Shown here in pieces: positions 1-8,831 of a stretch of 64,000 bases of DNA (the stretch's first letter is position 1; every line of letters starts with the position of its first letter). The notes under the pieces were generated by a model that saw nothing but the letters and a program-made list of their open reading frames with translations, did no database searches and was not told the DNA's origin. A program made the translations under genes and the position numbers. Source of the DNA: Nocardiopsis potens DSM 45234 (GTDB lineage Bacteria; Actinomycetota; Actinomycetes; Streptosporangiales; Streptosporangiaceae); NCBI RefSeq assembly GCF_000341105.1, contig NZ_ANBB01000003.1:62001-126000 (forward strand), written 5' to 3'.

Positions 1-1473
1 GTCAAGCTGGTCTCCGAGGCCGGCGTGGGCACCGTCGCCGCCGGCGTCTCCAAGGCCCACGCCGACGTCGTGCTCATCTCCGGCCACGACGGCGGCACCG
101 GCGCGTCCCCGCTGACCTCGCTCAAGCACGCCGGCACCCCCTGGGAGCTCGGCCTCGCCGAAACCCAGCAGACCCTGCTCCGCAACGGGCTGCGCGACCG
201 CATCACCGTCCAGGCCGACGGCCAGCTCAAGACCGGCCGCGACGTCATCGTCGCCGCCCTCCTCGGCGCCGAGGAGTTCGGCTTCGCCACCGCGCCGCTC
301 GTCGTCTCCGGCTGCGTCATGATGCGCGTCTGCCACCTGGACACCTGCCCGGTCGGCGTCGCCACCCAGAACCCCGAACTGCGCAAGCGCTACTCCGGCA
401 AGGCCGAGTTCGTGGTCAACTTCTTCGAGTTCATCGCCGAAGAGGTCCGCGAACACCTCGCCGCCCTGGGCTTCCGCAGCCTGGACGAGGCCATCGGCGC
501 CGTGGAGCTGCTCGACACCGCCGACGCCGTCGACCACTGGAAGGCCGCCGGGCTCGACCTCGCCCCCGTCCTGCACAAGGTCGACCCCTGGGAGGGCGAC
601 CACGCCAAGCAGAGCCGCACCCAGGACCACGGCCTGGCCAAGGCCCTGGACAACACCCTGATCCAGCTCAGCGAAGGCGCCCTGGACTACGGCCAGAAGG
701 TCTCCCTGGACCTGCCGGTGCGCAACGTCAACCGCACCGTCGGCACCATGCTCGGCCACGAGGTGACCAAGCGGCACGGCGCCGACGGCCTGCCCGACGA
801 CACCATCGACATCACCTTCACCGGCGCCGCCGGCCAGTCGTTCGGCGCGTTCGTCCCGCGCGGCGTCACACTCCGCCTCGTCGGCGACGCCAACGACTAC
901 GTCGGCAAGGGCCTGTCCGGCGGCCGGATCACCGTCCGCCCGCCCGAGCAGGCCCCGATCACCGCCGAAGAGCACATCATCGCCGGCAACGTCATCGCCT
1001 ACGGCGCCACCTCCGGCGAGGTGTTCCTCCGCGGCATCGTCGGCGAGCGGTTCTGCGTCCGCAACTCCGGCGCACTGGCCATCGCCGAAGGCGTCGGCGA
1101 CCACGGCTGCGAGTACATGACCGGCGGCCGCGCCGTCGTCCTCGGCCGCACCGGCCGCAACTTCGCGGCCGGCATGTCCGGCGGCATCGCCTACGTCCTC
1201 GACCTCGACCCGCACCGGGTCAACCCCGAGATGGTCGACCTCGACCCGCTCGACGCCGAGGACCGCGAATTCCTCCGCGACGTGCTCACCCGGCACGCCG
1301 AGCAGACCGGCTCCGCCGTCGCCGCCCGGCTGCTCGCCGACCCCGCCGCCGCCTGGCCCCGCTTCACCAAGGTCATGCCGCGCGACTACAAGCGCGTCCT
1401 GGCCGCCCAGGCCGAGGCCGAGGCGAACGGGACCGACGTCGACCAGGCCGTCATGGCCGCCGCCCAGGCATAG
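1..1473 (+). CDS. gltB: Glutamate synthase large subunit (C-terminal part)
   Basis: Large subunit of NADPH-dependent glutamate synthase, which uses glutamine-derived ammonia to make glutamate from 2-oxoglutarate. Only the last 490 residues are in the window; the frame is open from base 1, so the gene starts upstream. Visible are the end of the FMN-binding synthase domain ([15 protein letters not shown]), the 3Fe-4S ligands in [14 protein letters not shown], and the C-terminal beta-helix domain with its repeated glycine pattern ([30 protein letters not shown]). The small subunit gltD follows 30 bp later, so the two form an operon. Identity is very secure. Confidence 0.97.
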   Translation, partial: VKLVSEAGVGTVAAGVSKAHADVVLISGHDGGTGASPLTSLKHAGTPWELGLAETQQTLLRNGLRDRITVQADGQLKTGRDVIVAALLGAEEFGFATAPLVVSGCVMMRVCHLDTCPVGVATQNPELRKRYSGKAEFVVNFFEFIAEEVREHLAALGFRSLDEAIGAVELLDTADAVDHWKAAGLDLAPVLHKVDPWEGDHAKQSRTQDHGLAKALDNTLIQLSEGALDYGQKVSLDLPVRNVNRTVGTMLGHEVTKRHGADGLPDDTIDITFTGAAGQSFGAFVPRGVTLRLVGDANDYVGKGLSGGRITVRPPEQAPITAEEHIIAGNVIAYGATSGEVFLRGIVGERFCVRNSGALAIAEGVGDHGCEYMTGGRAVVLGRTGRNFAAGMSGGIAYVLDLDPHRVNPEMVDLDPLDAEDREFLRDVLTRHAEQTGSAVAARLLADPAAAWPRFTKVMPRDYKRVLAAQAEAEANGTDVDQAVMAAAQA

Positions 1474-1503
1474 GGCCCGCGCCGAAAGGAGGGATTCAGG
1501 AAC

Positions 1504-2964
1504 ATGGCCGACCCCAAGGGCTTCCTCAAGATCACCGAGCGGGAGCTGCCCGCCCACCGACCCGTCGACGTCCGCATCAGCGACTGGCGCGAGGTCTACG
1601 AGGACTTCGACCGCGCCACCGTCACCAGGCAGGCGTCCCGCTGCATGGACTGCGGCATCCCGTTCTGCCACAACGGCTGCCCGCTCGGGAACCTCATCCC
1701 CGAATGGAACGACCTGGTCTACCGGCACGACTGGGGCGAGGCGATCGAGCGCCTGCACGCCACCAACAACTTCCCCGAGTTCACCGGGCGGCTCTGCCCC
1801 GCCCCGTGCGAGTCGGCGTGCGTGCTCGGCATCGACCAGCCCGCCGTGACCATCAAGAACGTCGAGGTCTCCATCATCGACCGGGCCTGGGAGGAGGGCT
1901 GGGTCCGCCCGCAGCCGCCCGCCGTGCGCACCGGAAAGAAGGTCGCCGTCATCGGCTCCGGCCCGGCCGGCCTCGCCGCCGCCCAGCAGCTCACCCGCGC
2001 AGGCCACGACGTCACCGTCTACGAGCGCGCCGACCGGATCGGCGGCCTGCTCCGCTACGGCATCCCCGAGTTCAAGATGGAGAAGCGCCACCTCGACCGG
2101 CGCCTGGCGCAGATGGCCGCCGAAGGCACCCGGTTCCGCACCGGGCTGGACATCGGCACCGACATCACCGCCCGCGAACTGCGCGCGAACAACGACGCCG
2201 TGGTGCTCACCGGCGGCGCCACCGTCACCCGCGACCTGCCCGTCCCCGGCCGCGAACTGGACGGCGTGCACCAGGCCATGGACTACCTCCCCGAGGCCAA
2301 CAGGGTGCAGGAGGGCGACACCGACACCCCGGCGATCACCGCCCAGGGCAAGCACGTCGTGGTCATCGGCGGCGGCGACACCGGCGCCGACTGCGTCGGC
2401 ACCGCCCACCGGCAGGGCGCCGCCTCCGTCACCCAGCTGGAGATCATGCCCAAGCCGCCGGCGAAGCGGCCCGGCTCCCAGCCCTGGCCGACCATGCCGG
2501 CGCTGTACAAGGTCACCAGCGCCCACGAGGAGGGCGGCAAGCGCGTCTACTCGGTGAACACCCTGGAGTTCCTCGGCGACGAGAGCGGCCGGGTGCGCGC
2601 GCTCAAGCTGGTCGACGTCGAGCGGACCGACAAGGGCTTCGAGCCGGTGCCCGGCAGCGAGCGGGAGATCCCCGCCGACCTGGTCACCCTGGCCATGGGC
2701 TTCACCGGGCCGCAGAAGGAGGGCCTGCTGGAGCAGCTGGGCGTCGAGTTCGACGGCCGCGGCAACGTGCGGCGCGACGAGGAGTACGCGACCAGCGTCG
2801 AGGGCGTGTTCTGCGCCGGCGACATGGGGCGCGGCCAGTCCCTCATCGTCTGGGCCATCGCCGAGGGCCGCTCCGCGGCCGCCGGCGTCGACCGCTACCT
2901 GGGCGCCGGGGCCCCGTCCTCGCTGCCCACCGCGATCCCGCCGACCGCCCGCCCGCTGGTCTGA
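1504..2964 (+). CDS. gltD: Glutamate synthase small subunit
   Basis: NADPH-oxidising beta subunit that passes electrons through FAD and Fe-S clusters to GltB. The 486-residue protein has the N-terminal cysteine clusters (CMDCGIPFCHNGCPLG and CPAPCESACVLG), an FAD-binding motif GSGPAGLAAAQQL near residue 152 and an NADPH-binding GGGDTGADC near residue 290. Its length matches the family. The ATG start follows a strong AAAGGAGGG ribosome site, 30 bp after the gltB stop, so both are probably translated from one mRNA. Confidence 0.97.
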   Translation: MADPKGFLKITERELPAHRPVDVRISDWREVYEDFDRATVTRQASRCMDCGIPFCHNGCPLGNLIPEWNDLVYRHDWGEAIERLHATNNFPEFTGRLCPAPCESACVLGIDQPAVTIKNVEVSIIDRAWEEGWVRPQPPAVRTGKKVAVIGSGPAGLAAAQQLTRAGHDVTVYERADRIGGLLRYGIPEFKMEKRHLDRRLAQMAAEGTRFRTGLDIGTDITARELRANNDAVVLTGGATVTRDLPVPGRELDGVHQAMDYLPEANRVQEGDTDTPAITAQGKHVVVIGGGDTGADCVGTAHRQGAASVTQLEIMPKPPAKRPGSQPWPTMPALYKVTSAHEEGGKRVYSVNTLEFLGDESGRVRALKLVDVERTDKGFEPVPGSEREIPADLVTLAMGFTGPQKEGLLEQLGVEFDGRGNVRRDEEYATSVEGVFCAGDMGRGQSLIVWAIAEGRSAAAGVDRYLGAGAPSSLPTAIPPTARPLV

Positions 2965-3185
2965 CCGGACGCCGGCACCGGACCGCACCGCCCGCCGCCC
3001 CGGAGCGCCCCGCCCCGGGTCGGCGGGCGGCGCCGTTCCCAGGGGCCGCCGGCCGAACCGGCGGGCTCCTGCGGCGCGCCCCGGGGCCGCCGGCCCGGCC
3101 CGGGTGCGCGGGGCGCGTCCGCAGGCCCCGGCCGGAGCCGTCCGCGGCCCTGGGCGGGACACCCCTCCCGGGGTACCGTCCGGGT

Positions 3186-3596
3186 ATGGGCTACCGGCTG
3201 CTCGCCGAGGCCGCGATGGTGCTGCACTTCGCCTTCCTCGGCTACGTCGTCGCCGGCGGGTTCCTCGCCTGGCGGTGGCCGGCCGCGCTGTGGCCGCACG
3301 CCGCGGCCGCCTGCTACGGGCTGGGCATCATCGTGATCGGCTGGGACTGCCCGCTCACCCACGTGGAGCAGTGGGCGCGGCTGCGCGCGGGGGAGAGCGG
3401 CCTGCCGCCGGGCGGGTTCGTCGACCACTACCTGACCGGGGTGGTCTACCCCGAGGCCCACCTGATGGAGGTCCGGCTCGCGGCCGCCGCGGTGGTCCTG
3501 TTCTCCTGGGCCGGGGCGCCGGTCCTGGCCCGCCGGCGGCGCCGCGCCGCAGGCGGGCGGGGCGTCCGGACCGCCGAGGGCGTTAAGGATGCGTGA
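3186..3596 (+). CDS. DUF2784-family membrane protein
   Basis: A 136-residue membrane protein of unknown function that looks like DUF2784. Helices are visible at about residues 4-28 (AEAAMVLHFAFLGYVVAGG), 33-52 and 96-115, with a conserved-looking GWDCPLTHVEQWAR segment between them and an Arg-rich cytoplasmic tail. The ATG at 3186 is chosen because the family begins with a short leader before the first helix; the upstream in-frame sequence is only a shadow of gltD. A TACCGT box at 3174-3179 ends 6 nt before the ATG, so the transcript may be leaderless. No partner is implied by the neighbours. Confidence 0.8.
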   Translation: MGYRLLAEAAMVLHFAFLGYVVAGGFLAWRWPAALWPHAAAACYGLGIIVIGWDCPLTHVEQWARLRAGESGLPPGGFVDHYLTGVVYPEAHLMEVRLAAAAVVLFSWAGAPVLARRRRRAAGGRGVRTAEGVKDA

Positions 3597-3706
3597 GCAT
3601 CTGTCGGCGGCGTTCGTCGCCGTTCATCCTCTTTGCCCGGTTATAGAAGTGGCAAAAACCGGCATAGCGTGCAAGTCGGTCAGGTTTGCGGGGCGGCCCC
3701 CAGGCG

Positions 3707-3712
3707 TAGATT
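3707..3712 (+). promoter_or_regulatory. -10 box of a leaderless promoter (TAGATT)
   Basis: TAGATT fits the actinobacterial TANNNT -10 pattern and ends exactly 7 nt before the ATG at 3720. A start of transcription at or next to the ATG is expected. A weak -35 candidate (GTTTGC) lies 17 bp upstream. Five other genes in the window share the 7-nt spacing. Confidence 0.55.
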
Positions 3713-3719
3713 CCGAGGC

Positions 3720-4613
3720 ATGAAGACGGTCACCGCCGACGCATTACACGCCGCAGAGCACTTCATCAGCCGCACCGCCCGGCTCCTCGACCGGCGCCGC
3801 TACGACCACCTGTTCGCCGCCGGCCCCACCGAACCCGTCCGCACCGCCCTGGACGCCTACCGCAACATCGACGGAGGCTACGGCAACGGCCTCTACCCCG
3901 ACCTGCGCGGCCACCGGAGCGAACCGCTCGCCGTCGAATACGCCCTCCGCCACCTCCTCGAACTCGGCCCCGTCCCACCCGCCACCGCCACCGGCATCAC
4001 CACCTACCTCACCTCCGTCACCGGACGCGACGGCGGCGTACCACCCGTCACCCACGGCGCCCGCTACACCGAAGCCGCCCCCCAATGGCGCGACCCCGAC
4101 ATCAGCCCCCGCGGCGCCCTCCGCCCCACCGCCGCCATCGCCGGCCTCCTCCACCGCGGCCACGTCACCGGCCCCTGGAGGGACCGCGCCACCGCCTTCT
4201 GCTGGACCCGCATCGCCGCCCTGCACTGGACCGACCCCGACGAGGCCATGGCCGTGTGCACCTTCCTGCACCACGTCCCCGACCAGGCCCGCGCCGCCGC
4301 CGAAGCCGACCGGCTCGCACCCATGATCCGCGCCGCCATCGAACTCGACGCCGACCGCCCCGGAGCCGTCCGCAGGCCGCTCGACCTCGCACCCGGCCCC
4401 GACTCCCTGGCCCGGCGCATGTTCACCGACGCCGAGATCGACGCCAACCTCGACCTCCTGGAACGCACCCAGCGACCCGACGGCGGCTGGCCCACCGCCC
4501 GCCCCTACTGGACCGAGCGCGCCCGCGACGACTGGCGCGGCATGGCCACCATCCGCCGCCTCCTCGTCCTCCGCGCCTACGGCCGCATCCCCGGCCGCAC
4601 CGACACACCCTGA
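3720..4613 (+). CDS. Alpha/alpha-toroid (prenyltransferase/squalene-cyclase-like) protein
   Basis: A 297-residue soluble protein whose repeats resemble the alpha/alpha-barrel of terpene cyclases and prenyltransferases. Typical repeat ends are DAYRNIDGGYGNGLYPDL (about residues 41-58) and ERTQRPDGGWP (about 246-256). The DXDD motif of class II terpene cyclases is not visible, so cyclase activity should not be assumed. No signal peptide or membrane helix is seen. The ATG at 3720 is preferred over an upstream in-frame start because a TAGATT -10 box sits 7 nt before it. It has its own hairpin downstream and seems to be a single-gene unit between gltD and pyk. True function unknown. Confidence 0.7.
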   Translation: MKTVTADALHAAEHFISRTARLLDRRRYDHLFAAGPTEPVRTALDAYRNIDGGYGNGLYPDLRGHRSEPLAVEYALRHLLELGPVPPATATGITTYLTSVTGRDGGVPPVTHGARYTEAAPQWRDPDISPRGALRPTAAIAGLLHRGHVTGPWRDRATAFCWTRIAALHWTDPDEAMAVCTFLHHVPDQARAAAEADRLAPMIRAAIELDADRPGAVRRPLDLAPGPDSLARRMFTDAEIDANLDLLERTQRPDGGWPTARPYWTERARDDWRGMATIRRLLVLRAYGRIPGRTDTP

Positions 4614-4622
4614 ACCGGCGAC

Positions 4623-4672
4623 CTCGGCGCTGCGGGGGAATCAGAGCGCCCTGACACCCCCACAGCGCCGAG
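4623..4672 (+). repeat. Palindromic repeat / terminator hairpin, copy 1
   Basis: Two 16-bp arms (4623-4638 and 4657-4672) pair with one mismatch around an 18-nt loop. The core is TGCGGGGG, a loop containing GAGCGCCCTGACA, then CCCCC. It lies 9 bp after the toroid gene stop and can act as its terminator. A related element with different outer arms lies at 54356-54418, so this is probably a dispersed repeat family. Confidence 0.65.
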
Positions 4673-4822
4673 ACCGGCGAACCCCTCCGCGCGCACACGG
4701 CACCGCCCCGAAGCAGGACGCCCCCGCCCCTTCCCCCCGCCGCCGCGTCCACATCGCGAGAAAGCCGCCGATCATACGCCCACTCGCAACCTGGTTTAGA
4801 CCACTCCGGCCCCGAAAAGCTC

Positions 4823-4828
4823 TAGAGT
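4823..4828 (+). promoter_or_regulatory. -10 box of pyk promoter (TAGAGT)
   Basis: TAGAGT ends exactly 7 nt before the GTG at 4836, which gives the start codon most like the family N-terminus (MTRRAKIVATLGPAT). This suggests a leaderless pyk mRNA. No good -35 hexamer is visible. Confidence 0.55.
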
Positions 4829-4835
4829 GGGAAGA

Positions 4836-6266
4836 GTGACACGTCGAGCGAAAATCGTCGCGACCCTCGGCCCTGCCACCTCGAGTCCGGAGACCCTCCG
4901 CGAACTCGTCGACGCAGGGCTCGATGTGGCGCGGCTCAACCTCAGCCACGGAACCCACGACGACCACCGCGCGAACTACGAGAACGTCCGCGCGGCGGCC
5001 AAGGAGAAAGGACGCAACGTCGGCATCCTCGCCGACCTGCAGGGCCCCAAGATCCGCCTCGGCACCTTCGCCGACGGCCCGGTCGACCTCACCCCGGGCG
5101 ACCCCTTCACCATCACCACCGAAGAAGTCCCCGGCGACGCCCGCAAGGTGTCCACCACCTACAAGGGCCTCCCCGGAGACGTCCGCCCCGGCGACCGCGT
5201 CCTCATCGACGACGGCCGCGTCGTCCTCGAATGCACCAAGACCACCGGAACCGACGTGCACACCCGCGTCGTCATCGGCGGTCCCGTCTCCAACCACAAG
5301 GGACTCAACCTCCCCGGCGTCGCCGTCAGCGTCCCCGCACTCACCGACAAGGACGAGCGCGACCTGCGCTGGGCCCTCGCCCAGGGCGTCGACATGGTCG
5401 CCCTCTCCTTCGTGCGCAGCCCCGCCGACGCCGACGAGGTCCACCGCATCATGGACGAGGCCGGGGTCCGGGTCCCCCTCATCGCCAAGATCGAGAAGCC
5501 CCAGGCCGTCGAACGGCTCCAGGACATCATCGAGGTCTTCGACGGCGTCATGGTCGCCCGCGGCGACCTCGGCGTCGAACTCCCCCTGGAGAACGTCCCG
5601 ATGGTGCAGAAGCGGGCCATCGAGCGCTGCCGCGACAAGGCCAAACCGGTCATCGTCGCCACCCAGATGCTCGAATCCATGATCAGCGCACCCCGGCCCA
5701 CCCGCGCCGAGACCTCCGACGTCGCCAACGCCGTCCTCGACGGCGCCGACGCCGTCATGCTCTCCGGCGAGACCAGCGTGGGCAAGTACCCGGTCGAGAC
5801 CGTCCGCACCATGGACCGCATCGTCGTCGCCGCAGAGCAGGAATCCCTGCGCGCCTCGCACATCCTCAACCGGGTCCCCGAGACCACCGGCGGCGCCATC
5901 GCCCGCGCCGCGGCCGAGGTCGGCGCCACCGTCGGCGCCAAGGCCCTGGTCGCCTTCACCATGTCCGGCGAGACCGCCCGCCGGCTGGCCCGCTACCGGT
6001 CGCCCATCCCGCTGATCGCCTTCACCACCCAGAGCACCACCAAGGGGCGCCTCTCCCTCCAGTGGGGCGTGGACGCCTACTGCGTGCCCTGGGTCGACCA
6101 CACCGACGAAATGGTCCGCCAGGTCGAGACCGAACTCCTCGACATGGGCATCTACCAGAAGGGCGACAAGGTCGTCGTCGTCGCCGGCAGCCCGCCCGGA
6201 ACCCCCGGCTCCACCAACTCCCTGCGCGTGCACCGCATCGGCGACGCCATCACGCACGGGAAGTGA
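4836..6266 (+). CDS. pyk: Pyruvate kinase
   Basis: Converts phosphoenolpyruvate and ADP to pyruvate and ATP, the last step of glycolysis. The 476-residue protein has the N-terminal RRAKIVATLGPAT motif, RLNLSHG, the active-site block LIAKIEKPQAVERL and MVARGDLGVELP, then ATQMLESMI and MLSGETSVGKYP, and a C-terminal regulatory domain ending in GSTNSLRVHRIGD. Length is normal. An alternative GTG lies 9 bp upstream at 4827; 4836 is preferred from family alignment and promoter spacing. Transcribed on its own; the next gene is convergent, and no strong terminator is seen in the 251 bp after the stop. Confidence 0.96.
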   Translation: MTRRAKIVATLGPATSSPETLRELVDAGLDVARLNLSHGTHDDHRANYENVRAAAKEKGRNVGILADLQGPKIRLGTFADGPVDLTPGDPFTITTEEVPGDARKVSTTYKGLPGDVRPGDRVLIDDGRVVLECTKTTGTDVHTRVVIGGPVSNHKGLNLPGVAVSVPALTDKDERDLRWALAQGVDMVALSFVRSPADADEVHRIMDEAGVRVPLIAKIEKPQAVERLQDIIEVFDGVMVARGDLGVELPLENVPMVQKRAIERCRDKAKPVIVATQMLESMISAPRPTRAETSDVANAVLDGADAVMLSGETSVGKYPVETVRTMDRIVVAAEQESLRASHILNRVPETTGGAIARAAAEVGATVGAKALVAFTMSGETARRLARYRSPIPLIAFTTQSTTKGRLSLQWGVDAYCVPWVDHTDEMVRQVETELLDMGIYQKGDKVVVVAGSPPGTPGSTNSLRVHRIGDAITHGK

Positions 6267-6517
6267 CCCGCCGCCGGCGGAACCGCTGAACCGGAACCGC
6301 CGAAGAACGGCACCGACACGGCACGGGAACCGGAACGGGGCGACCAGCCACCGCCCCACCGACACCCCGGCCAACGGCCCCGACCCCGGGAAGCGCGACC
6401 CCGCGCGACCCCGGGCGGGGCACGGGGAGCGGCGGATCGGCCAACGGGCGCCCAGCGCGCCCGCCGCCCGCTCCCTGGCCCCCGGCGGCCCTCCAGCGAC
6501 CGCCGACCGGCCCCGGG

Positions 6518-7555
6518 TCAGGGATGCCGCGCCTGCGGCGCACCCCCCACCGACCCCTCCGGACCGGGCGAGGCACCGCCCTGGCGCCCGTCACTCGCCC
6601 CCGCCGACTCCGCCGCCGACCCCGGCGCCGCCTCATAAGGGGCCCGCTCCAGCGGCATGTCCCACGGCAGCAGGTTCCACGGGCTGTCCGGCGCGGAGTT
6701 CAGCAGCCCCAGCGCCGTCCACACCCGGTCCACCACGTCCTCGTCCGGCCCCCCGCCGTGCCACAGCAGGTACCCGGCATGGAACGCCTCGGCCAGCTGC
6801 TGCCAGCCCGAATAGCGCCGCTGCAGATCCGTGGCGACCCGGCGGAGCAGGTTCTGCGTCTCGGCCTGGCTCAGCCAGTCCAGCGTCGCGCCCCCGCACG
6901 CCAACCGGACCAGGTGCGCCGACTTCCACCACTCGTAGGCGCCGATGACCACCGTCTCGGCCCGGTCGTCGGCACCGGTCACCTCGCGCATCCGCCCGAC
7001 CTGCTCGGGCGTGAGCAGCACCCGCTGCTCCGCGGCGCCCGCCGGAGCCCCCTCCGGCACCCGGGTGCGCGCCGTCCCGGTGCGCAGGTCCACCACCAGG
7101 TCGGCGGCGGGGCCGGCGTGCAGCTCGGCCCAGAGCCGGTCGACGGCGGCGAGCAGCCCGGCCCGGTCGGTCACGTTCCACTCGGCCTGCAGCACCTTGC
7201 GGTACCGGCGGCGCAGCTGCGGCCGGACCACCACGTCCCACGGCTCGGCCACCGCGACCCGGAACGGCGCGGCCACCGCGGCCGCCCACCGCTCGGTGCT
7301 CAGCGGCCCGTCGGGGTCCTTGGTGCGCAGGGTCGGCGCCTCCCGGGCGCCGATGACCAGCTCGGCGAAGGAGCCGGCGAGCAGCGCCGCGATGGGCAGG
7401 AAGGCCCAACCCGGCTGCCCCAGCACCACGAGAACGACCGCGAGCAGCGCCAGCGGGGCCATCAGCCACGGCTGCCGCCGCTTGGAACCCCAGGCCACGA
7501 CCGCCCAGGCGCCGATCACCAGCACCCCGACGATCCCGGCCACCGCGGTCAGCAC
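6518..7555 (-). CDS. DUF1266-like membrane protein
   Basis: A 345-residue protein with two or three N-terminal membrane helices (about residues 2-22, 30-46 and 49-62) and a soluble C-terminal part. The segment ETVVIGAYEWWKSAHLVRLACGG followed by DWLSQAETQNLLRRVATDLQ and AFHAGYLLW resembles the DUF1266 domain, which has no known biochemical role. The C-terminus is a Pro/Gly/Ser-rich tail. The GTG at 7555 is chosen because AAGGGAG lies 6 nt before it and the protein then begins with the first helix; the longer open frame to 7729 adds unlikely residues. Function unknown. Confidence 0.6.
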   Translation of the reverse strand: MLTAVAGIVGVLVIGAWAVVAWGSKRRQPWLMAPLALLAVVLVVLGQPGWAFLPIAALLAGSFAELVIGAREAPTLRTKDPDGPLSTERWAAAVAAPFRVAVAEPWDVVVRPQLRRRYRKVLQAEWNVTDRAGLLAAVDRLWAELHAGPAADLVVDLRTGTARTRVPEGAPAGAAEQRVLLTPEQVGRMREVTGADDRAETVVIGAYEWWKSAHLVRLACGGATLDWLSQAETQNLLRRVATDLQRRYSGWQQLAEAFHAGYLLWHGGGPDEDVVDRVWTALGLLNSAPDSPWNLLPWDMPLERAPYEAAPGSAAESAGASDGRQGGASPGPEGSVGGAPQARHP

Positions 7556-7729
7556 CGTCCACTCCCTTCGCCACCGGGCACCGGCGGCCGACGAAGTCGT
7601 TCCGCGGCACCCCTCCAATTCCAGGATCAGGGACCTCAGGCCCTTGTGGCGACCAAACTCACGGGTTGTGCCCAGGTTGTAGCCGTGATGTGACCGCCGG
7701 GAGCACCGGGGGATCTGAGCCTTCCGCAA

Positions 7730-8530
7730 TCAGCTTTTCGGCCCGATGAAGGTGTCGAGCAGAGCGACGGAATCCCGTTTGGCGACGGAGAGGATGCCGG
7801 CGTCGCGGTGCTTCTCGTTCTTCAGCTTCTGCCAGCGCAGGGTCCACTCGACCCCGATGAGGTCGAGGGAGCGGATGAGGATGACGTGGATGTCGGGGGA
7901 GGTGTTGCTGAAGAAGTACCGGGGGTAGTCGTAGTACTTCCACTCGCCCCGGACTTTCCGGCGGACCCGGTTGTTGATCCGGCAGCCGTCGGAATGGAAC
8001 AGTCCGCGGGCGAGCCCCTGGGGATATTCGTTCACTATTTCTTCCTGCCACTCGGCCAGGAGGATTCGCCGACTGTGCTTCTTGCCGGGGCCGTGTTGGG
8101 GGAACACGCAGGGCCAGTGCTTCGAGGCGGCCTTCACCTCGGTGCAACCCACCCGCTGGACACGGAAAGGCGTGCACGGGAAGACCTTCCCCATGCTCTC
8201 CTCGCACTGGCGGATGAGTGAGGGGTAGGAGTCGGTGCAGAAGACGGAGAGGTAGTGGACACCGCGCCGGTGGCGGGTGATGTGGCCGTCTCCCAGGTAG
8301 AGCCCGAGCAGATAGGAGTAGGCGGGCCGGTCTAGGGCGGCTTTTGAGCAGATGGGGCAGTAGGTGGTCCGGTTCGCACGACGAAGTTCGGTCTCGGGGG
8401 CGCGCCGGCGGCCGGTGCGCCAATGGCGTACGGATTGGATGGAGACGCCGAGTGCGGTGGCGACTTCTCGGTCGGTCCAACCGAGGGTGTGCAGCAGGAG
8501 GGCTTCGTCCACGGTTTCGCGGGGGTACAT
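7730..8530 (-). CDS. HTH plus LAGLIDADG-type endonuclease-like protein
   Basis: A 266-residue protein. An N-terminal helix-turn-helix (about residues 8-40, DREVATALGVSIQSVRHWRTGRR) is followed by a CPIC pair at 58-61 and two LAGLIDADG-like motifs: SYLLGLYLGDGHI (about 72-84) and LARGLFHSDGCRI (173-185). Two motifs in one chain are typical of monomeric homing endonucleases, and the acidic residues of both (GDG, SDG) are kept. The DNA is clearly poorer in GC than its neighbours, which suggests acquisition. It lies just downstream of tRNA-Leu on the same strand, beyond a terminator. It may be a free-standing endonuclease or a derived regulator; no intron or intein is seen at the tRNA. Confidence 0.7.
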   Translation of the reverse strand: MYPRETVDEALLLHTLGWTDREVATALGVSIQSVRHWRTGRRRAPETELRRANRTTYCPICSKAALDRPAYSYLLGLYLGDGHITRHRRGVHYLSVFCTDSYPSLIRQCEESMGKVFPCTPFRVQRVGCTEVKAASKHWPCVFPQHGPGKKHSRRILLAEWQEEIVNEYPQGLARGLFHSDGCRINNRVRRKVRGEWKYYDYPRYFFSNTSPDIHVILIRSLDLIGVEWTLRWQKLKNEKHRDAGILSVAKRDSVALLDTFIGPKS

Positions 8531-8567
8531 GGGTCAAGGGTCGCCCATTGAGTCGAACTCGCGTTCG

Positions 8568-8624
8568 ATATCCACAGGAAAAAAATAAGAGGCGCTGACG
8601 CGCCTCGGGGTTCCCTGTGGATAA
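8568..8624. repeat. Inverted pair of DnaA-box-like sequences
   Basis: TTATCCACA, a perfect DnaA-box consensus, is on the minus strand at 8616-8624. A one-mismatch copy ATATCCACA is on the plus strand at 8568-8576. They face each other around the tRNA terminator and share flanking GG/GAA bases, so they could also pair as an outer stem of that hairpin. Confidence 0.45.
8579..8606 (-). terminator. Terminator after tRNA-Leu
   Basis: GAGGCGC pairs with GCGCCTC around a 4-nt loop, followed on the minus strand by TTA and seven T residues (the A run at 8579-8585). A classic intrinsic terminator 25 bp after the tRNA, rare in such GC-rich DNA. Confidence 0.85.
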
Positions 8625-8630
8625 TTTGCC

Positions 8631-8716
8631 TGGTGCCGGAAGTGGGATTCGAACCCACAAGCCCAAAGGGCAATCGCTTTTGAGGCGATCGCGTATGCCG
8701 ATTCCGCCATTCCGGC
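8631..8716 (-). tRNA. tRNA-Leu (anticodon CAA)
   Basis: The minus strand folds as a class II tRNA: acceptor stem GCCGGAA/TTCCGGC, anticodon stem ATCGC/GCGAT with loop CTCAAAA (anticodon CAA at 8682-8680), a long variable arm (TGCCCTTTGGGCTT) as in leucine tRNAs, and a T arm GTGGG-TTCGAAT-CCCAC. Discriminator A at 8634 is followed by an encoded CCA (8633-8631). It reads UUG codons, which are rare at this GC content. Confidence 0.97.
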
Positions 8717-8818
8717 TCTATTTCCTGACATCTTCTCGGATGTGTTAGATGTCCGGTTTTGTCTGGAGAGGCCGCCCCTGAAGAGCAAGCCGACGTCCCG
8801 GAGTCTACACGTTCTCGG

Positions 8819-8824
8819 TACCCT
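8819..8824 (+). promoter_or_regulatory. -10 box of the ANTAR regulator promoter (TACCCT)
   Basis: TACCCT ends 7 nt before the GTG at 8832, the same spacing as in five other genes of this window. It supports 8832 rather than the GTG at 8826 as start, and a leaderless mRNA. Confidence 0.5.
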
Positions 8825-8831
8825 CGTGTCC

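Noticed and set aside
2992-3185. Continuation of the frame upstream of the DUF2784 gene
   Set aside because: It is a shadow of gltD and of GC-rich spacer; the family N-terminus begins at 3186.
7556-7729. 58-residue N-terminal extension of the DUF1266-like protein
   Set aside because: The extension has no helix or signal, and GTG 7555 with AAGGGAG gives a protein starting at the first membrane helix.
8568-8624. Replication origin suggested by DnaA boxes
   Set aside because: Only two boxes, no dnaA/dnaN, no AT-rich unwinding region; they flank a tRNA terminator.
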